From contig JAJAZJ010000119.1 in NCBI GenBank assembly GCA_026785795.1, positions 1 to 9,136 on the forward strand: a DNA stretch of 9,136 nt, written 5' to 3'. The notes beneath the pieces were generated by a model. It had not been told where the DNA came from. It did no database searches and worked only from the letters and a program-made list of their open reading frames with translations. The DNA is from Pseudoxanthomonas sp. (GTDB taxonomy: Bacteria > Pseudomonadota > Gammaproteobacteria > Xanthomonadales > Xanthomonadaceae). The position numbers and the translations under genes were made by a program. Of the stretch, positions 6,225 through 9,136 are shown in pieces (the first letter of the stretch is position 1; the number at the start of each line of letters is the position of its first letter).

Positions 6225-7889
6225 ATGCTCCGACTTACCGACCTCAAGCTGCCGCTGGACCATGACAGCGACGCCCTGCGCGCCGCCATCATCGAGCGGC
6301 TGGGTATCGCCGACGACGAGTTGACCGGCTTCAGCGTGGCCAAGCGCAGCTACGACGCGCGCAAGCGCGGCGCGATCACCCTGATCTATGCGGTGGACGT
6401 GGACACCACGCGCGAAGCCGACATCCTGATGCGGCTGGAGGTAGACGACGAGGCGGTGGATGGCAAGGTCGGCCCCACGCCGGACACCAGCTACAGGCCG
6501 GTCGCCACCGCATCCCCGCAGCAGGCACTGCGTCCGCTTGTCGTCGGCATGGGGCCGTGCGGCCTGTTTGCCGGATTGATCCTGGCGCAGATGGGCCTGC
6601 GCCCGATCATCCTGGAGCGCGGCAAGAACGTGCGCGAGCGCACCGTGGACACCTTTGGCCTGTGGCGCAAGAAGATCCTCAATCCCGAATCCAACGTGCA
6701 GTACGGCGAGGGCGGCGCGGGCACTTTCTCCGACGGCAAGCTGTACAGCCAGATCAGCGACAAGCGCCACTATGGGCGCAAGGTGCTGACCGAGTTCGTC
6801 AAGGCCGGCGCGCCGGAGGAAATCCTCTACGTCAGCAAGCCGCACATCGGCACCTTCCGGCTGGTGTCGATGGTCGAGCGCATGCGCGCCGATATCGAAG
6901 CGCTGGGCGGCGAGATCCGCTTCTCGCATCGGGTCGATGATCTGCTGGTGGAAACCGACGCGGGCGGCGCGCGCCACGTGCGCGGAGTGACGCTGGCCGA
7001 CGGCAGTGAACTGCGCGCCGACCACGTGGTCATGGCGCTGGGCCACAGCGCGCGCGATACCTTCTTCATGCTGCACGCGCGCGGCGTGTACATGGAGGCC
7101 AAACCCTTCTCCATCGGCTTCCGCATCGAACACCCGCAGTCGCTGATCGACCGCGCGCGCTTCGGACCGCAGGCTGGCCACCCGCTGCTCGGCGCGGCTG
7201 ACTACAAACTCGTGCACCACTGCCGCAACGGGCGCTCGGTGTACAGCTTCTGCATGTGCCCGGGCGGCACCGTGGTCGCCGCCGCCAGCGAACCCGGGCG
7301 CGTGGTCACCAACGGCATGAGCCAGTACTCGCGCAACGAGCGCAACGCCAACGCCGCCATCGTGGTTGGCATCACCCCTGAGGACTACACCGAGTTCGAC
7401 CCCAGCGGCAGTCCGCTCGCCGGCATCGCGCTGCAAAGGCACTGGGAAGAGCAGGCGTACCGGCTGGGCGGCGAAACCTACGAGGCCCCTGGGCAACGGG
7501 TCGGTGATTTCCTGCGCCATCAGGCCTCCGCCGGATTTGGCTCCGTACTGCCCTCGTACACGCCGGGAGTGAAGCTGTGTGACCTGTCCACCGCCCTGCC
7601 GCGCTACGCGATCGACGCGATCCGCGAAGCGCTGCCGGCGTTCGGCCGGCAGATCAAGGGCTTCGACATGGACGACGCGCTGCTCACCGGCGTGGAGACG
7701 CGCACCTCGTCCCCGCTGCGCATGACCCGCGGCGTGGACGGGCAGAGCCTCAATACGCGGGGTTTGTTCCCGGCCGGCGAGGGCGCAGGCTACGCCGGCG
7801 GCATCCTGTCGGCGGGGGTCGACGGCATCCGCGCGGCCGAAGCCGTCGCAGTGCAGATGGTCGCGGCAGGGATCGCTCGCGCTGCCTAG
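6225..7889 (+). CDS. COG2509-type FAD-dependent dehydrogenase of unknown substrate
   Basis: This 554-residue soluble flavoprotein is of the 'uncharacterised FAD-dependent dehydrogenase' type; the reaction is not known. An N-terminal domain of about 100 residues with no recognised catalytic motif comes first. It is followed by the dinucleotide-binding fold VVGMGPCGLFAG (106-117) with its acidic end ILERG (Glu131). Then comes the family block YGEGGAGTFSDGKLYSQI (160-177), the middle block MALGHSARD (270-278), SFCMCPGG (341-348) with two close cysteines, and the C-terminal FAD-closing block FPAGEGAGYAGGILSAG (515-531). I chose the ATG at 6225 over in-frame ATGs at 6201 and 6204. AGGA at 6215-6218 sits 6 bases before it, and the upstream ATGs coincide with a -10-like TAGAAT. 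No signal peptide or membrane segment is seen. It lies 54 bases after the CoA transferase gene and 73 bases before the ABC gene, so it may be a single-gene transcript. The family call is firm and the role unknown. Confidence 0.9.
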   Translation: MLRLTDLKLPLDHDSDALRAAIIERLGIADDELTGFSVAKRSYDARKRGAITLIYAVDVDTTREADILMRLEVDDEAVDGKVGPTPDTSYRPVATASPQQALRPLVVGMGPCGLFAGLILAQMGLRPIILERGKNVRERTVDTFGLWRKKILNPESNVQYGEGGAGTFSDGKLYSQISDKRHYGRKVLTEFVKAGAPEEILYVSKPHIGTFRLVSMVERMRADIEALGGEIRFSHRVDDLLVETDAGGARHVRGVTLADGSELRADHVVMALGHSARDTFFMLHARGVYMEAKPFSIGFRIEHPQSLIDRARFGPQAGHPLLGAADYKLVHHCRNGRSVYSFCMCPGGTVVAAASEPGRVVTNGMSQYSRNERNANAAIVVGITPEDYTEFDPSGSPLAGIALQRHWEEQAYRLGGETYEAPGQRVGDFLRHQASAGFGSVLPSYTPGVKLCDLSTALPRYAIDAIREALPAFGRQIKGFDMDDALLTGVETRTSSPLRMTRGVDGQSLNTRGLFPAGEGAGYAGGILSAGVDGIRAAEAVAVQMVAAGIARAA

Positions 7890-7950
7890 CCGCAGCGCTT
7901 AAAGACCTCACAAGCCGACTGCTTCCCGTCCGCAGCCGATGCCGCTCGGC

Positions 7951-7956
7951 TATGCT
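7951..7956 (+). promoter_or_regulatory. Possible -10 element immediately before the ABC ATPase gene
   Basis: TATGCT lies only 6 bases before the ATG at 7963. Transcription starting about 7 bases after the hexamer would place the first base at or beside the ATG, giving a leaderless message. This agrees with the lack of any Shine-Dalgarno sequence there. No strong -35 hexamer is visible. It is a prediction from spacing only. Confidence 0.35.
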
Positions 7957-7962
7957 CGACCC

Positions 7963-8700
7963 ATGTTCGAACTGCACCAGGTCAGCAAACACTACGGCAG
8001 CACGATCGCGCTGGATCGCATCGACCTGACCCTGGCGTCCGGGCGCACCACCGCGCTGATCGGTCCCAGCGCTGCGGGCAAGTCCAGTGTGCTGCGGATG
8101 CTGGTCGGGCTGGAATGGCCGGACCACGGCGAAGTTCGTTTCGACGGCACGCCGCTGCGTCGCGAAACGCTGCTGGAACAGCGCCGACGCATCGGCTACG
8201 TGATCCAGGAGGGTGGGCTGTTCCCGCACCTGACCGGTGCCGGCAACGCGGCGCTGCTGGCGCGCACGCTGGGTTGGGATGCGGTGCGCATTGATACGCG
8301 CCTGCGCGAGCTGGCCGCGCTGTGCCAGCTGCCGTTTGAAGCGCTGTCGCGCTATCCGGCCGAACTCTCCGGCGGCCAGCGCCAGCGGGTTGGCCTGATC
8401 CGCGCGCTGATGCTGGATCCGGCGGTGCTGCTGCTGGACGAACCGCTGGGCGCGCTGGACCCGATCGTGCGCAACGAGCTGCAGACGCAGATGCGCGAAC
8501 TGTTCGCGCGGCTCGGCAAGACCGTGGTGCTGGTGACCCACGACGTGGCCGAAGCCGCCTACCTGAGCAACACGCTGGTGCTGCTCCGTGGCGGCCGCGT
8601 GCTGCAGCAGGGCAGCGCACGCGAACTGCTGGATGCGCCGGATGATCCGTTCGTACGCGCGTTCATGACCGCGCAGCGCACCGTGGAAGCGAGCCCATGA
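7963..8700 (+). CDS. ABC transporter ATP-binding protein, osmoprotectant (OpuC/Yeh) type
   Basis: This 245-residue cytoplasmic ATPase would power uptake of a quaternary amine or other compatible solute such as glycine betaine or choline. All ABC motifs are visible. They are Walker A GPSAAGKS (34-41), the Q-loop in YVIQEGGLFPHLT (79-91, Gln82; the GLFPHLT ending is typical of this subfamily), signature LSGGQRQRVG (135-144), Walker B VLLLDE (155-160), the D-loop GALD (163-166) and the switch His193 in VTHD. The protein ends soon after the ATPase fold. The C-terminal CBS-domain pair, which senses ionic strength in OpuA/OpuC ATPases of other bacteria, is absent. Walker A has Ala37 where Gly is more usual. 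The ATG at 7963 is chosen because FELHQVSKHYG is the normal start of the fold; an in-frame ATG at 7939 would add eight residues, again without a ribosome binding site. The stop codon overlaps the next gene's start (ATGA, 8697-8700), indicating an operon with the binding protein, which also supports the substrate class. Confidence 0.9.
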   Translation: MFELHQVSKHYGSTIALDRIDLTLASGRTTALIGPSAAGKSSVLRMLVGLEWPDHGEVRFDGTPLRRETLLEQRRRIGYVIQEGGLFPHLTGAGNAALLARTLGWDAVRIDTRLRELAALCQLPFEALSRYPAELSGGQRQRVGLIRALMLDPAVLLLDEPLGALDPIVRNELQTQMRELFARLGKTVVLVTHDVAEAAYLSNTLVLLRGGRVLQQGSARELLDAPDDPFVRAFMTAQRTVEASP

Positions 8701-9136
8701 CGCGCGCTGCGGGCATGCTGCTGTTGGCGTTCGCGCTGCGCGCGGGCTCGGTATTCGCGCAGGAGAAATCCACCGCGGTGGTGATCGGTTCCAAGAATTT
8801 CACCGAGGCGGTGATCCTGGGTGAGATCGGGGCCGGGCTTGGCCGGCAGGTCGGCGTAACCGTGGAGCACAAGCGCCAGTTAGGCGGTACCCGCATCCTG
8901 TGGCGGGCGCTGGAAGATGGCTCCATTGATGCCTATGCCGAATACACCGGCACCCTGGCCCAGGAGCTGCTGCAGATGCCGGGGGCCGATCGGGCCGCGC
9001 TGGAAAAGGCGCTGGCAGAACGCGGTCTGGCGATGACTGCACCGCTCGGTTTCAACAACACCTATGCGCTGGGCATGCGCGAAGAGCGCGCGCAGACGCT
9101 GGGCATCACGCGCCTGTCCGACCTGCGCACGCACGC
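8697..9136 (+). CDS. Osmoprotectant-type ABC transporter substrate-binding protein, 3'-truncated by window edge
   Basis: The frame opens with ATG at 8697, overlapping the ATPase stop by 4 bases, and runs off the right edge after 146 codons. Residues 1-21 look like a signal peptide: Arg3, a hydrophobic stretch LLLAFAL, then SVFA before Gln22. The protein, or at least this domain, is therefore periplasmic. The mature part has the hallmarks of the OpuAC/QAT substrate-binding family: IGSKNFTEAVILGEI (30-44), LGGTRILWRAL (62-72), GSIDAYAEYTGT (75-86; Ala81 where Pro is common) and GFNNTYALGMR (118-128). ITRLSDL (137-143) follows. The family binds glycine betaine, choline, carnitine, proline betaine or related solutes. 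The permease gene is not in the window. It may follow, or it may be fused to the C-terminus of this protein, as occurs in some members of the family; the truncated sequence cannot tell. The family call is firm and the ligand is inferred only by class. Confidence 0.88.
   Translation, partial: MTRAAGMLLLAFALRAGSVFAQEKSTAVVIGSKNFTEAVILGEIGAGLGRQVGVTVEHKRQLGGTRILWRALEDGSIDAYAEYTGTLAQELLQMPGADRAALEKALAERGLAMTAPLGFNNTYALGMREERAQTLGITRLSDLRTH

Noticed and set aside
5241..7520. Very long open frame on the minus strand (about 759 codons) spanning the CoA transferase and flavoprotein genes
   Set aside because: It runs antisense through two intact, well-recognised genes and their gap. Its translation is low-complexity His/Ala/Val/Gly/Arg-rich sequence typical of the complement of GC-rich codons, and it has no domain.
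1..9136. Insertion sequences, prophage genes, CRISPR repeats, riboswitches, tandem repeats and toxin-antitoxin or defence genes
   Set aside because: I looked on both strands and saw no transposase or integrase motifs, no spaced direct repeats and no structured leaders that I could recognise.

Overview
The window is GC-rich and almost fully coding. It reads as ordinary chromosome of a gammaproteobacterium of the Xanthomonadaceae type (Stenotrophomonas/Xanthomonas). This placement rests on the strong G/C third-position bias, the protein sequences and the compact, short-leader gene spacing. It was not confirmed by any search.

Layout: (1) bases 1-1420 (+) hold the 3' part of a gene for a secreted-type alpha/beta hydrolase (Abhydrolase_10-like), cut by the left edge. 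It uses noticeably more rare codons than the rest of the window. (2) A 215-bp convergent gap (1421-1635) holds only small hairpins. (3) A MATE-family multidrug/toxin extrusion transporter lies on the minus strand (3087-1636). (4) A 244-bp divergent intergenic region follows, with a possible promoter and a 25-codon upstream ORF whose stop overlaps the next start. (5) A run of plus-strand genes completes the window: an APC-superfamily amino acid permease (3332-4591), an acetate/succinate-type CoA transferase of the acetyl-CoA hydrolase family (4653-6170), a full-length COG2509-type FAD-dependent dehydrogenase of unknown substrate (6225-7889), and the first two genes of an osmoprotectant-type (OpuC/Yeh-like) ABC importer. 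Those two are the ATPase (7963-8700) and a periplasmic substrate-binding protein (8697 to beyond the right edge).

How the genes relate: only the last pair is a convincing operon, with a 4-base ATGA overlap. The other plus-strand genes are 54-73 bp apart, each with a -10-like hexamer close to its start, so they probably have their own promoters. MATE and permease are divergently transcribed from the same gap. The functions (efflux, amino acid uptake, acyl-CoA/carboxylate exchange, a flavoprotein, compatible-solute uptake) do not form an obvious joint pathway.

I found no phage, insertion sequence, CRISPR array, toxin-antitoxin pair or defence system, and no convincing undescribed system. The best leads are the upstream ORF coupled to the permease start, the uncharacterised flavoprotein, and the codon-usage contrast of the left-hand hydrolase.
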